This document shows, piece by piece, positions 22,013-33,908 of a DNA stretch of 64,000 nucleotides. Source of the stretch: Cryptomeria japonica (lineage: Eukaryota; Streptophyta; Pinopsida; Cupressales; Cupressaceae); the NCBI RefSeq assembly GCF_030272615.1, contig NC_081410.1:502036442-502100441 (forward strand). The letters are read 5' to 3'. How positions within the stretch are numbered: the first letter of the stretch is position 1; every line of letters begins with the position of its first letter. The position numbers and the translations under genes were made by a program. Below the pieces are notes generated by a model that was not told the origin of the DNA, did not search any database, and worked only from the letters and a program-made list of their open reading frames with translations.

Positions 22013-23830
22013 ATGGCGTTAGTTCAGGATTTGTCTGAGGTTGAGCAGGCCCATATTGATATGTGTGGCTTTACCCACTTGATGTAGTTACCTGATATCC
22101 ATGTGAACCACGGGATGCTCACAGCGTTGGTAGGGCAATTTCATTTGGAGCATAATACCTTTCATTTGCCAGTTGGGGAGCTTACCATCACTCCCAAGGA
22201 TGTGTATAGGATCCTTCATATCCCTTTTGCTAGGGATAAGGTGGACTATGATACCACATTGTTACCTGGACTGTAGGCACTGAGGAACATTTTTAGGGAT
22301 CCAGATATCTTGACTCATTCTATGAGTTGGGATATATTGATGGGTAGGTACAGTGAGGAGTATCCGCTGGCATGTGTCCTAGCAGGTTTCATCAGTTGCT
22401 TCCTGATGCCGAACAGAGGGCAACAGGGTTTTCAGAGTGGATGGGGCCGGATGGTCGAGCGATTGATAAAGTCCCCTCAGAGACTTGGCTGGGGTTCTTG
22501 TTTACTTGCCCACATGTATCGAGAGATGCATGAGATCATTTATACAGATGGGCAGAGCATGGCTGCTAGGGTATATATTTTGCAGGTGTGGGCTTGGGAG
22601 CACCTTCCCATGTGTCAGCGGATAGTGACAGATAGCAGGGAGCTAGGACAGCCGATCATTTATAGATATGTTGGATATATCATGCAACCCCATCTGGGCA
22701 AGACAAACTTCTGGAGATGGTAGCTCGATGACTTGATAGCTATCGTATGGCGACCATATAGAGGGTGAGAGCCGTGGGAGGATTGGCGAGCAGTGCAGAG
22801 AGATCTGTTTGTCACACACCCATTGATTGGGATATCACAGACTGTTGTGGAGTGATTCATCATTTCACAAGTGATGAGGTAGTATGGCTGGCCTCAAGGG
22901 ATCTCATAGGAGTTTACAGCATATGCTAGGTATGCTGATGAGGAGAGGCACGGTTGGGCACCTAGGCTATCTTATGCCTTGGCTATATAGGAGCTCACAA
23001 GTTTAGACCGCCTGAGGTGGGATTACCTGGATGATATAGCAGATGCGGGGGTATTGCCCCAGTACAGAGATTACTTTCAGCAGCATCCTTTCCAATGTTT
23101 GATAGATCCAAGTGAGTAGGCTCCTCACATTGAGGATGTTGAGGAGGATGTCCCTACACCAGCACAAGGATAGGGCTAGAGACAGGGCCAGAGGCAGAGT
23201 CAGGGATAGAGGGCTGAGGCTCCACGATGGGGTAGTGGTGATCCGGATGTGAGCAATAGTAGGGTACTAGCTCAAGGTAGGCAGCAGAGGAGTGAGGGTG
23301 GATCCCTAGGGGGAGTGGGTGAGGCAGAGGAGGAGAGAGCGACTCCTAGATAGGTACGACAGCGCTGGAATGAGCAGGGTGGAGGTGGAGATGGGGGTGG
23401 AGATGGGGGTCCTGCGAGAGAGCAGGGGAAAGACACCGGATAGTCGATGAGGGCATGCCTTACAGAGTTGTAGTCACAGTTGACAGTGGTGCAGAATCAG
23501 CTGGCGGAGTGAGACCGACGGCTGGCTGAGATGAGGACTAAGCGGGATCGCCAGCTGGCTGAGGTGAGGGCCGAGCGAGATCGTCAAATTGTGGCTTTGA
23601 GAGCAGAGGTGAGAGCTAAGATTGAGTCTCTACGACAGGAGGTCCTTCTCCAGAGTAGTAGGGCATCTTATTATGTAGCAGCGTATAGTGTTGTAGTTCC
23701 TGTTGCATAGCAGGTGCAACCTTATTCGTAGTATATGGCCCGATCAGAGGGAGCACGAGCACCTCGATAGGATCTTGGGCATCAGGCTCCTCCTCCTCCA
23801 CCAGGTGATGAGGGAGAGGGTGCGAGTTAG
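22013..23830 (+). pseudogene. Plant mobile domain (PMD) protein, antisense inside the Tat element
   Basis: Reading through stops gives about 605 residues. Residues 30-260 match the PMD fold: 'NHGMLTALVGQFHLEHNTFH', 'LPVGELTITPKDVYRILHIP', 'LAGFISCFLMPN', 'VYILQVWAWEHLP'. PMD occurs in MAIN/MAIL1-type plant proteins and in transposons. The C-terminal third is Gln/Gly/Arg-rich, then a coiled coil with repeated RDRQLAE-type heptads (about 23500-23640) and a proline run. At least ten in-frame stops are present; most are TAG (22085, 22274, 22721, 22880) with TGA at 22766 and 22853, no obvious frameshift. In PMD retroelements the protein's role is unknown. This copy is not translatable as it stands. 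Confidence 0.85.
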
Positions 23831-25389
23831 ATGATTCTTTTGTAGCTCAGATATTTTTTTGTAGACACACCCATATTTTTGTAGCCTATACGATTCTTGC
23901 TCCGATGGGAGTTTGTACATGTCATTGGACATCATTTTGTACTCTTAGACTTGAGATGATATATATATATATGAGATCTGATTTGACTTCATTGTACTTG
24001 TGTCAATTGGTTATGAGATGTTTCTATATGTATGCATTTCTTTTTCAGCATGAATGTATGTATTGCAAATGATTATGGATGTCTATGTTTTTGTTTCATT
24101 TCATATGCAAATAAATGAATGCAAATGAGTAATAATGAAATGAATGAATCTATATAAGATGTTTATGTATGTAGCTAACATCTCAAAACACAAGTACTCG
24201 ATTCAAGAAATGCTGAAGAAGAGACCACTTAGCGAAGAAATGGTGAAGTTTCCAGCTCTTATTCAGCAAATAAAGAGATCATTATTATTAAACCAAAATC
24301 ACTCTAAAGTCAGAAAATGCAAAATGAAATGCAAAATGATATGTGAAATGCAACCTAAACCTAGTCACTAGATTTAAAATGCTTAAGATTCATCATTAAG
24401 CATAACAAAAACAACAGGCAAGTTAGAGTTCCTTTCTTTTTCAATGTGCAATATTAATTATCTTGTCCGCAATGACCCTTTTTTTGTTCATATCCTTGGA
24501 CAGATTTCGCAGGGACCCAAATTGCATCATAAAGAAATTCTCTCAAAATAGACAAAGAAATGATATGGACCTCCCTGTAGCATACAAATAAGCGGAGTCG
24601 AGGTATGTGAGGCGATTTCACCTTAATGTGAAGGCTCTTATCACAGACACCCAGCTAATTTATATGTTTCCAGATCATCGGGATCATTCCTACAAGCAGA
24701 GAACAAAGAAAATATTATGCCCCCAATCCTTGTACCTCTTAGTCAATACAGACTTCCTCGAGTTACTCAAAGGGACAATAATCAAAAACCAATATAAAAG
24801 ACAACATACAAAGAAAATTTTCATGCAAAGCTCAAACTGTTCAGTGATCATTTTCTATTATGTTGTTTTGCTTGTTAACTCGGCGATAAAAACTCTGTAG
24901 TAGTCAGGAGATAGATGAGTAACTCGGAGTGGATGATCAGATTTTACTGATGGGAAAATGACTTGTTTGATACTACTTAGGACATGGGATGTGCTCTGTC
25001 GATTTTCCTAAGACTAGGGCATTGATCAGTTTCAAGTCATGTGGGTTCCAACGAACCAGGGTGTCACGAAAGTGACTGCAAAATATGTACAAGTGAAAGA
25101 AAAGATGCATGAAAGTGGGAAATGCCAACATTGCATTGATAGATGGAGCACTTGAGTACAAGAGGCACCTGTTTGCCAAGTTTTCACCTACTTGGCAGAG
25201 AATCGTCATTTTTTTTTTCAACCAAGGTGCCTGTTTACCAGGTTTTCACTAGGGCATTTTCTCTTTTACTTTTTTTTTTTTGTATTTTATGATTTTTCCA
25301 TTTTTTTTACTTTTTTCAAGACTTTTCCAATTTTTAGGATTTTTTTTTCAGGACTTTTTCAACTGTACAGTTTGTTGGAGCAGAGAATG
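23831..25389. other. Tat region between the PMD unit and pol end
   Basis: No supported gene on either strand. An AT dinucleotide run lies at about 23959-23974. A phrase is repeated with divergence at about 25161 and 25224 (AGGCACCTGTTTGCCAAGTT and AGGTGCCTGTTTACCAGGTT). T-rich tracts (25207-25347) are A-rich tracts in the element's sense and precede the pol stop. Confidence 0.55.
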
Positions 25390-26799
25390 CTAAGTAAAGA
25401 ATCTTTTCAAGTGGATGGTGTTAATCGGTTCTTGGAGTTGTTCTCCTTCTAATGTTGAGAGCTGATAGGCACCAGAGCCGAAGACTGCAGTAACGATATA
25501 GGGACCTAGCCAGTTGGGTTCAAACTTCCCTTTGTTGTCTCAAAACTATTGATTTTTTGGATTTTCTCTTAGTACTAGGTCTCCAACCTAAAATTCTCTT
25601 TGTCTAACCTTCTTGATATATCCTCTGGACATTCTCTTTTGGTACACTCTGAGATGATCAAACACCACTTGCCGACGTTCATCCAACAATTCGAGTTCTT
25701 GCAATCTAGATATTCTGTGATCTTCATCAATAACAAGACCTTGCAACGAAACTCTTAGAGATGGTATTTCTACTTCAATAGGTAATACTACTTTGGACCC
25801 ATACACCAAAGAGAAAGGTGTAGCCTTAGTAGGTGTTTTGATACTTGTTCTGTAAGCCCATAGTGCAAGATTGAGCTACAGATGCCAATCCTTCCTGGAT
25901 TTATTCACTGTTCTGTGCAAGATAGTCAGTAGGTTTTTGTTAAATGCCTCGGCTTGTCCATTACCTTGAGGGTAATATACTGATGACCAATGTTTCTTTA
26001 TTTTGAATTTCTCACAAAGTTCATCTAGGTCTTTATTCTTGAACTATCCTCCATTATTAGTCATGATGGACGAAGGTATCCCATACCTGCAAATTATATA
26101 GTTTAGGATGAATAAGGTGACTTGTTTACCAGTTGCTTTGATGAGCAGAACCACCTCTACCCACTTGGTGAAATACTCAGTGGCCATTATGATGAATTTA
26201 TGTCTGTTGGATGATGTAGGATATATTTGACCAATGAGATCAAAGGACCATTGCTGAAAAGGCCAGTGTGTAATGAATGGTATGAGATCCCTCGCCGGGG
26301 TGTGTATGAGATTTCCATGAAGCTGACATTTCTCACAAGTCTTAGCAAATTTTATGGCATCTTTTTCCATATCTGGCCAGTAGTAGCCAGCCCGTAATAG
26401 TTTCCGAGCTAAAGTAAAACCATTTGAATGAGATCCACAAATACCTTCATGGACTTTCGATAATGCACGTTTAGACTCTTTAGTTTCTAGACATCTAAGC
26501 AATGGGCCGTCCAAACCTCATCTAAATAAATCATTAGCTATGATAACATACCATGAAGCATTTTGAGTTAGGTTTCTTTTCTCATTTCGGGTAAGATTTC
26601 CAAGAATAACTTGGTCACGTAGATAGGAGTAGATGTGGCTATATCTAGATGAGTCGTGTCCAATAATAGAAGAGACTATTTGGGTTTCAAGGGAATCATA
26701 AGCTGGGTAACGTAACTCTTCCACCAAGAATTCAAAGTGAGCATTAAACTCTTGTAATTCAGGTATGGATGCCAGAGTGGCCATAGCATCTGCTGCTTT
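25390..26799 (-). pseudogene. Tat integrase and C-terminal region
   Basis: The HHCC finger ('HEGICGSH ... CEKCQLHG', about 26490-26310) is complete. 'WSFDLIGQI' gives the first Asp. The second is Asn in 'IMTNNGG' (about 26065-26045), which would inactivate the enzyme. 'YYPQGNGQAEAFNK' gives the Glu. The end has 'YGSKVVLPIEVEIPSLRVSL' and 'LGPYIVTAVFGSGAYQL'. Stops at 26517 (TGA), 26041, 25877, 25585 and 25553 (TAG) and 25547 (TGA). Confidence 0.9.
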
Positions 26800-27150
26800 G
26801 TTAGCAGACCTTGGGATCTACTAGAATGACATAAAAGCAAAGTACTTCTTGAGATCATCCACCATTCTCTTGTAAGGCATCAACTTCTCATCTCGAGTCT
26901 GATATGTGTCATTGATTTGATTGATGACTAGCTGAGAATCTCCATAAATATGTAATTCAACAACCTTCCATTCAACACCTAGCTTTATCCCATTCACCAA
27001 TGCTTCATATTCTACAATGTTGTTTGTGCAAGGGAATAGAATCTTATAAGACTTTGGAATTGAGTATTTCTAACGAGTAATGAATAATATGCCGGCACTT
27101 GAACCATTTTGAGTAAAGGACCCATCAAAGAACATCTTCCAGGGTTGTTG
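26800..27150 (-). pseudogene. Tat second RNase H, archaeal type
   Basis: 'WKMFFDGSFTQNGSSAGILF' has the DGS catalytic start; 'NNIVEYEALVNGIKLG' supplies Glu; 'VVELHIYGDSQLVINQI' supplies the next Asp. A second, archaeal-like RNase H after the gypsy one is a known mark of the Tat lineage. TAG stops at 27071 and 26820. Confidence 0.9.
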
Positions 27151-27240
27151 AGTAAGATGCATTATTGATTCATCTGGGAACTCAATATGTAGTGGTTGAG
27201 TATCCTCGAGTGGAGCTTCAGCAAGCTGATCAGCAATTAT

Positions 27241-27699
27241 CTATCCTTTTATGGCTTTGCATTCCACATATTCAATGTCAAACTCTGTAAGGATCACTAC
27301 CCACTTTGCCAATCTTCTAGTGAGTGTTGCTTTATTAAGAAGATACTTGAGTGGATCAATTTTGGCCACCAACTTGACTGAATGTGCTAGCATATAGTGC
27401 CTCAGCTTCTGTGATGCAAAGACTAATGCCAAGCATGCTTTTTCTATTATAATGTAGCTCATTTCATAAGACACCAATGTCCTGTTGATGTAATAAATAG
27501 CTCTTTCCTTTTTGTTGTCATCCTGTTGTGCCAGAAGTGCCCCCAGTGATGATTCAGTTGCTGATATATATAAGATTAATGGTTTACCTTGAATAGGTGG
27601 CATTAAGATTGGTGGATTTGACAGATACTCTTTGATTTGTTGAAGATGTTGTTCACATTCTTGATCCCAATTGTATAATATGCCTTTCCTTATTACCTT
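27241..27699 (-). pseudogene. Tat RNase H, gypsy type
   Basis: 'LILYISATESSLGALLAQQD', 'RAIYYINRTL', 'YIIIEKACLALVFASQKLRH' and 'LAKWVVILTEFDIEYVECKA' match the gypsy RNase H; the first catalytic Asp of the canonical (D)xS is not obvious (SATESS), as usual when a second RNase H has taken over. Confidence 0.85.
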
Positions 27700-28539
27700 C
27701 GTGAAAGGTTGAGCCTTGTCTTCTAGCTGAGAAATGAACCTTCTAATAGACTGGAGACATCCTTGTAGACTTCTCATTTGACTGATATTCTTTGGAGGCG
27801 GCATTTCCATTATGGCTTGGACTTTCTCAGGATCAACTTCGATTCCTTTTTTGGAAATAATGTATCCAAGTAGCTTACCAGATGTCACTCTGAATGCACA
27901 CTTCTTTGGGTTTGACCAGAGTTTGAATTTTTCTATTCTATCAAGGATAGGACCTAACTCTTCAATATGCGTTGATCTTTTCATAGTTTTCACTAGAGTA
28001 TCATCAACGTAGTCTTCCATATTCTTGTGCATCATATCATGAAAGATAGTTGTAAGTGCTCTTTGATAGGTCACTCCTGCATTCTTTAACCCAAATGGCA
28101 TGACATTCCAGCAAAAGGTTCCCCATGCACAAGTGAAAGTTGTCTTTTCTTAATCTCCAAGAGCGATTTTAATCTGATTGTAGCTGGAAAATCCGTCCAT
28201 TAGTGAGTACATCTCATACCCAGCTGTCATGTCAACTATCATATCAATATTTGGCAATGGAAAGTCATCTTTTGGACATGCTTTATTGAGATCTCTAAAA
28301 TCTGTACAAACTCTAATAGATTTATCTGCCTTTGACACAGGTACTATGTTGGAAATCCATTCAGCATAATCTATTGCTCTGATAAATCCAGCTTTAAGTA
28401 GTTTCTCTAGTTCATCTTTGACCAATAGTGCGACATGCGGGTGCATCTTACGGAGTTTTTGTTTAACTGGTTTTACTCCTGGTGTGATTGATAGAGGGTG
28501 CATAATGAGATCAGGATCTAAGCCTAGCATATCAGAGTA
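27700..28539 (-). pseudogene. Tat reverse transcriptase
   Basis: 'MLGLDPDLIMHPLSITPGVK', 'GFIRAIDYAEWISNIVPVSK', 'VCTDFRDLNKACPKDDFPLP', 'MPFGLKNAGVTYQRA' and 'MEDYVDDTLVKT' are the RT blocks in order. The YVDD catalytic pair is intact (about 28000). One TAA stop is at Gln of DQEKT near 28152. Confidence 0.95.
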
Positions 28540-30149
28540 CGTTCATGCAAAATTTATTTTCTTCTCTAAGAAAAGCTGAGTGAAATCCTTCAATTCCTCT
28601 GCCGATAGTGATTGAGCTACGTGAATAATTTGTGGTGTCTCTTGATTCCCAATATTTACTGGCTGAGTTGGCTGGATCAATATGGAAGACCGCTCCTGAA
28701 AATGACTGGGTAGTATACCAAGTATCTCACCTTCAGGCGTCTCAGAGAGGTTTTCACCTTTAGGTACGTCCTTTATTTTCTTTGTTTTAGATTCTGACAC
28801 CGCCACCACATGGTTTTCGCCATCAGATCTTTTATTTATTTTTTTCTTGTTTTTGTGACTAAGATACTTGATATCCTCTTCAATCATATTTTCACTCCAT
28901 TCATTGGTGGAAGAGTTAATAGGTTGGACTGCATTGAGATAATAGGATAATGTATAGTCATTGGCAAAAGTAGGTATATCCATGGGTTGATTCTATAATG
29001 TACAGTCAATCAATTCGGGATGTATTAAGGACAAATTTTGGATAGGTTCAAGAGTGTTCATGGTATTGTTATCACAACTGCGGATTGAAAAGTCGAGTTC
29101 CAGAATGATACCTTGCGTAAGTGTCTCGAGACCAGGAAGAGTCAGATCATTATTATTAAAGTTCACGTTAATATTTAATCGATCTAATCCAATAGACATA
29201 CTTGTAATGTCATTTACTAAGTCAGATTGGACGTCATGTCATGGTTTAATAGCAATAAGACTAGTAGGCAATTTTTCATTGTTTGTATCAGATGATTCAG
29301 AATTTGAGGATGAGTGGGCATCATCATGAACAAGACTATCATTAGAGTCATCAGAATCATCAGAGTTATCAGATGAAGTTTCCAAGTCTCTTTCAGGTGA
29401 TTTAGTAAGCATATGTATGGTATCAATACTAACATCTTTAATGCTACAAATTCCTTCATATTGTAGTTCATTTGTTATTTGTATCTGACACACCTGTTGA
29501 CATGATCTCATTGTTTCTATAAAAAAAATTTGTCTACTCCATTCAGCTTCTTCTGGACTGATAACTGGTTCTTGTTCTGTAGCTTCTAACTCTTCCTGTG
29601 TAGTGCTATAACTGATTTGTTCTATTTGAGGATAAGGATACATAGATGAGAAGCTTTCTGGCATTCTTCCTTCTTTCAGTGCTTGTTCATAATTTGCTTG
29701 CCTCTTTTGTCTAATTTCTTGTATTTCCCTCTCTAGTTTTATGCGCATCAGCTCTTGAGTATCATCTATGACACCACTAGATTCTTTTGGAGTTTTTGTA
29801 GTGGATGTGTCTAAAAGATAGTCAGGACCCCATTCACACTTGTTTGAATTAGTCTTTGAATCATCTACTTGTTGCCTACCAGTATATGTGACTGGAACTT
29901 TTAATGGTGCAAACAATTCTCTGATTCTCACAAATTCATCTCTTATATCCTCAAGAACCTCAACTTCTTGTATTATTGTAGCTGGTACCGTTGAAGCTTG
30001 AGCACTGACTATTTCTTCTTTCTTGACTGTTGATTCCTCTTTCTCTTTGCTACACTCTTCTTTTGTTTGTTTAGTGTCTGCTTCATGTAATGTTAAAAGC
30101 TATATCTTTTTCAAGCCTTTAGACTTAGAAACATGTTTTTGTTCTGATG
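28540..30149 (-). pseudogene. Tat long linker between G-patch and RT
   Basis: About 540 residues without a known enzyme. It holds a Lys/Glu-rich part, 'RELFAPLKVPVTYTGRQQ' (about 29920), a proposed coiled region near 29730, and a Ser/Asp-rich acidic run (about 29390-29270). 'LSAEELKDFTQLFLEKKINF' near 28600 is the usual lead-in to Tat RT. Stops at 29237 (TGA), 28998 (TAG), 28545 (TGA) and 30105 (TAG). Confidence 0.7.
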
Positions 30150-30318
30150 TCTTTTTAGGATTGTATCCCAATCCAGCCTTATCATTTGTAGATTTGGTTT
30201 GTAGCTGAATTGGTTCAGTAATACCTTCTTTTTGTTTGCCCAAAGGACCAGTACCTGAGTACCCCATGCGCTGAATCATTTTGTAACCATGACCATATTG
30301 TTTTGAGGAAATCTCACA
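30150..30318 (-). other. G-patch motif in Tat pol
   Basis: Between protease and RT: 'GYKMIQRMGYSGTGPLGKQK' followed by 'EGITEPI' and 'DKAGLGY'. Glycine spacing and the aromatic after MG match G-patch domains, which bind RNA or activate RNA helicases. G-patches are known after protease in some retroviruses and in some plant gypsy elements. Confidence 0.75.
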
Positions 30319-30699
30319 ATGTCGTACCTCCTCATTTGGACTATCTTCCTTAAAGAGCTAGTTAAGCACAACATCCTCTTCTATTTCATCCGCTAAGGAG
30401 GTAGAAGACTGTATGAAGAGACCATCATATATAGTATTCAGAACTAAAGTTTGTGTTCTCATAGCCTCTGATGGCTTGCCCAACTGTTTTGGTGATGGAG
30501 GGAGAGAAACTAAGGATAGTACCGGTTCTATCTTGTAGCCATCCATGCTAGTATCTGTAATCTTCAATCTCTTTTCTAAGTCTTTCATCAATGTTTCTGG
30601 ATCTTCATTTGGAGAGGCTGCCCTATTGTGAGGCACAAAATTATCTGCACCTTTTGTCAATGCATTACAGATGACATTTATATCAGTCAGAATATTGAC

Positions 30700-31100
30700 T
30701 TCAACTCCATTATAAGGAAACTTTAAGCATTGGTGATATGTTGACGATACTGCCTTCATTTCATGAATCCATGGCCTGCCCAGTAATATATTGTATGACA
30801 ATGGAATATCGAGAACCTAGAAAAGGACATCTCTCTCTACCGGTCCCACTTTGATTGGTAATGATACCAAACCTTTGGAGGTCCTCTCTTCTTCATTATA
30901 GGCTTTAATTGTTATTTTCTTGCCTAGATCAATGACATTTTCAGAGAATCCTAGTTGTGTAAGCAAATGATAAGTACAGATATTCAACCCCGTGCCTCCA
31001 TCTATCAAAACACATTTAACTCTGTGTTTGTGGATCATGGCTTCAATATGCAATGGCTAGTTATGTGGATGAATTAATGAATTATCATCTTGCTCAGAGA
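30700..31100 (-). pseudogene. Tat aspartic protease
   Basis: 'VKCVLIDGGTGLNI' (about 31020-30979) is the active-site strand; the usual DSG is DGG, a form common in plant Tat proteases. '[17 protein letters not shown]' (about 30810-30765) is the second conserved strand. Two TAG stops (near 31058 and 30814) break the frame. Confidence 0.85.
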
Positions 31101-31378
31101 AGGTCAAATAGTGAGGTGAAGTTAGATGACCCACCATAGACTAAAACCGATCAATGTATAAATCTTTTGAAATGTTGGTAGTGAGAAATGCTTTGTCTAG
31201 GATTTCCTTGTGAGTAGATGAGAGCTATAGCAATTCAAAAATTGAAATTTGAGCATTTGTCCTTTTCAACTATTCAACCATGCTGTATCCAAAGGATGAT
31301 GATGAGGTTAATCTTTTAAATTTGTCCAAGGTTGATTCCTTTTGTTTGTTTGGCAAGGCTATTGGATTTGATGTTTCC

Positions 31379-33213
31379 TAAGCCGGTTTGGAAGAACTAG
31401 CTCCTTGGAGGGTAACTTTCTTTTGAGATCTGGTCAGAGCTTTTGCATATTGTGAGTCATTTGGTTTATCTTGAACTATAATCACAATGCAATATTCTGA
31501 GTGTGAAGGTTCAATCATGTTGATAATGTTGTCCTGGTTGGCATAAGCATAATTTACCTTGGCACCTCCTTTGGTCTTTGAGGAATCACCTTGTTCATAA
31601 GCAGGCAAAGGGTCTTTAAATGCTTTATGATCAGCATTGGTTGGATGATTCCCAACAACAACTTTACTAGCGTCTATGAGATCCTAAATCTCATGTTTTA
31701 GCTTCATGCAATTGTTTATGTTATGACCCTTATTCCGATGGAAGTCACAGTATTCATTTATTCTCCACCATCTTGGTTTGACATCCAGATCATATGGTCT
31801 AGAGTTATCTGGTAGTGTTATCAAGTTGTTTGCCAACAAAGTTTTGAAAGAAAACCCATATGATTCTTCAAGAGGAGTAAAATCATGCTTAGGTTTGGAA
31901 AGCCAAGGCTTGTCTCTGAACCATTCCTTTGTTTTCTTTGGTGGATTCTCTGCTGCAATCTCAACGGCTTTAAGTGCTTGTGTACCACTAGCCAGGTTGA
32001 ATATTGTGGATTTTGAGTTGGTTTTGACAGTGTCTACCACCCCATCATTAACAACATTCTTGTTGTTGTCTTTGGCAAATTTCCAATACTTGTTCTTCTC
32101 TTTAGAGCTAGATCCTATTTGTGTTTCTTTCAAAGGTGTGATATCCCCCTTCTTTATGAGCACATCTTCCATTCGAATGGAATTATCTACCATTTTGTTA
32201 AATGATGGGTGTACTTGCATTTGTATGCTATATTTCAGTTCGGGGACCAAGTTATTGACAAATATATCCATTTTCTCAGAGTCTGGAATAGGTCGTGGGT
32301 ACCTAGAGAACATCCTTCTCCACTGTTGGAGAAAAGAAAGAAAAGGTTCCCTGGTTTTCTGTTGAGTATTACAAAGATTGATCATAGTCACAGGATGTCA
32401 AATGTTGTATGAGTATTGTTGTAAAAATAGTTGGATTAGTTCTTCAAATTTTTTTATTCCTTTGGGTAGACTTGAGAACCATTCCATTGCTTGACCCCCT
32501 AAACTGCTTGGGAAGAGATGAATGGCGTACTTTTGATCATGCATGAATTCCATACAAGCAGCACTAAATTCCCTAACATGATCTTGAGGATCTGAGGTAC
32601 CGTCATATTTGTCAAATTTTGGGATTTCCACTCATGAAGGGAATGGAGGCATGTGTAAATTCTTGTCATATGGAAAGGGACATATTGTTTCCAGAGAATA
32701 TTGTTTCGGGGACTTGTCCTTATTCTTCAACTCTGTGAGCTTTGTCCGCAAAGCTAGTAACTGTTTGTGTACCATGATTATAGGTGAGTCTTCCCTTTTA
32801 GTAACAAGTGTCTGAACATCATATCCAATAGGAAGTTTAGCACCTTGATTTGATAGTTCTAAGAAATAGTCTTCCTTTTCTCGGGTCATGATAGTCTTCA
32901 TCATTTTTCTAAAGTCTTTGTCTTTCTGATAGTCAAGGATTTCTTTTTCTGGAGGTTCAGTAGCTTCATCAATCTCACTTGATGATGAGGAGTCATTATG
33001 ATTTTCAGGAATATTACGGTCGTTTTTGTTTCCATCATTGTATTATGTCTCATGTATAGTGGGAGATTTTGGTTCATCAAAAATTGGTCCACCTGATGAT
33101 GATGGCATGTCAGTGAGGGGATCCTTCACATAGAATGGATTATTTTGATAAGTAAAGGTTTGTCCTTTGCCTTTGGCTTGTTTCTTATGAGAACTCCTGG
33201 TTTGAATAGGCAT
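31379..33213 (-). pseudogene. Tat gag
   Basis: Starts at 33213. 'PKFDKYDGTSDPQDHVREFS' (about 32620), 'AMEWFSSLPKGI' and 'NNLVPELKYSIQMQ' form the Retrotrans_gag core. The knuckle is of the Tat type, 'YCDFHRNKGHNINNC' (about 31750-31705), with His in the second metal position, as in other Tat gags. Internal stops: TAA 33042 region, TGA 32632 and 32394, TAG 31681. Gag forms the particle and binds RNA. Confidence 0.85.
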
Positions 33214-33630
33214 TTTTATGGATTAGTGTGACCTAGAGTTCTTTTTGATGCAGAGGTCAAGATCAATTTCAGTGCTAGTTTGTTTGGTTTAAGTATTGTT
33301 TGAGAGAAACAACTAAGATTTAGTCTGGTTTCAGGAAAGATCTATCCTGTATAAGACGTTTACCTGGGTTGATTCTAAAATAGTAACTAAGATTTAGTCT
33401 AATTCAGGAACAATATATCCTATGTAAGACGTTATCTAAGTGACTTGAGTTTGATAGGTAGTTTGATTGAACTAGTTGAAGCGTGATCGACCAAATCGTG
33501 CAACAAAAAATGGTAGAGGTACACTATCTTGATCTGTTTTATGCTCAGGAAAATTTGATAACCAGTATTATGTTTGTGGTAGACTGTGTTTTTGGCAAGT
33601 TTGATTGTTCTGTCTGACAAAACCAGATAC

Positions 33631-33908
33631 TCGTACGACTGGGTTTTCTGAACCGGCCGATAATTTAGTAGTTATAGGATGATAAAAGTTTTGTTTCATA
33701 CGAGTTGCTGCCTTGTACCATATGATTGATGGGTATGTGCAGGATAACAAAAGACTGAGGTCGATTCTGCCTCGTATGAGACAGAATACAGTGCAGGATG
33801 ATGAATGATTTAGACTCATATGACAGAGAATCTGCTATAGGATGACAATTGAGTAGATTCGTATGACATAGGACTGGTGCAACACATTAAATTAGCAGAC
33901 TCGTACGA
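33631..33908. repeat. Cluster of TCGTACGA-like palindromes (leader, near gag)
   Basis: TCGTACGA at 33631 and 33901; one or two base variants at 33696 (TCATACGA), 33772 (TCGTATGA), 33816 (TCATATGA) and 33859 (TCGTATGA). Confidence 0.75.

Larger units (their letters stand above)
25390..33213 (-). pseudogene. Tat gag-pol polyprotein, one 2,608-codon frame with nonsense codons
   Basis: ATG at 33213 ('MPIQTRSSHKKQAKGK') to TAG at 25390 ('INTIHLKRFFT') is an exact multiple of three, and every recognisable domain is in this single frame, so there are no net frameshifts. Order: gag (residues about 1-610), protease (about 735), G-patch (about 970-1020), long linker, RT (about 1560-1810), RNase H, second archaeal-type RNase H (about 2020-2130), integrase (about 2230-2600). 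I count 26 internal stops: 18 TAG, 2 TAA, 6 TGA. Most stand at conserved Gln (for example NGGQF, DQEKT, FQVLDIP) and TGA at Trp (FAWTYSDM). The enzyme would be made as one polyprotein and cut by its protease. Confidence 0.9.

Noticed and set aside
31778-32365. 195-codon plus-strand ORF opposite Tat gag
   Set aside because: It is the complement of the gag frame; the minus strand has the recognisable gag core and knuckle.
25390-33213. A genetic code in which TAG and TAA mean Gln
   Set aside because: Stops are mostly at Gln, but TGA also occurs at Trp or Arg positions, normal CAG and CAA codons are present, and frameshifts and active-site losses occur in neighbouring elements. Deamination decay explains all of it.
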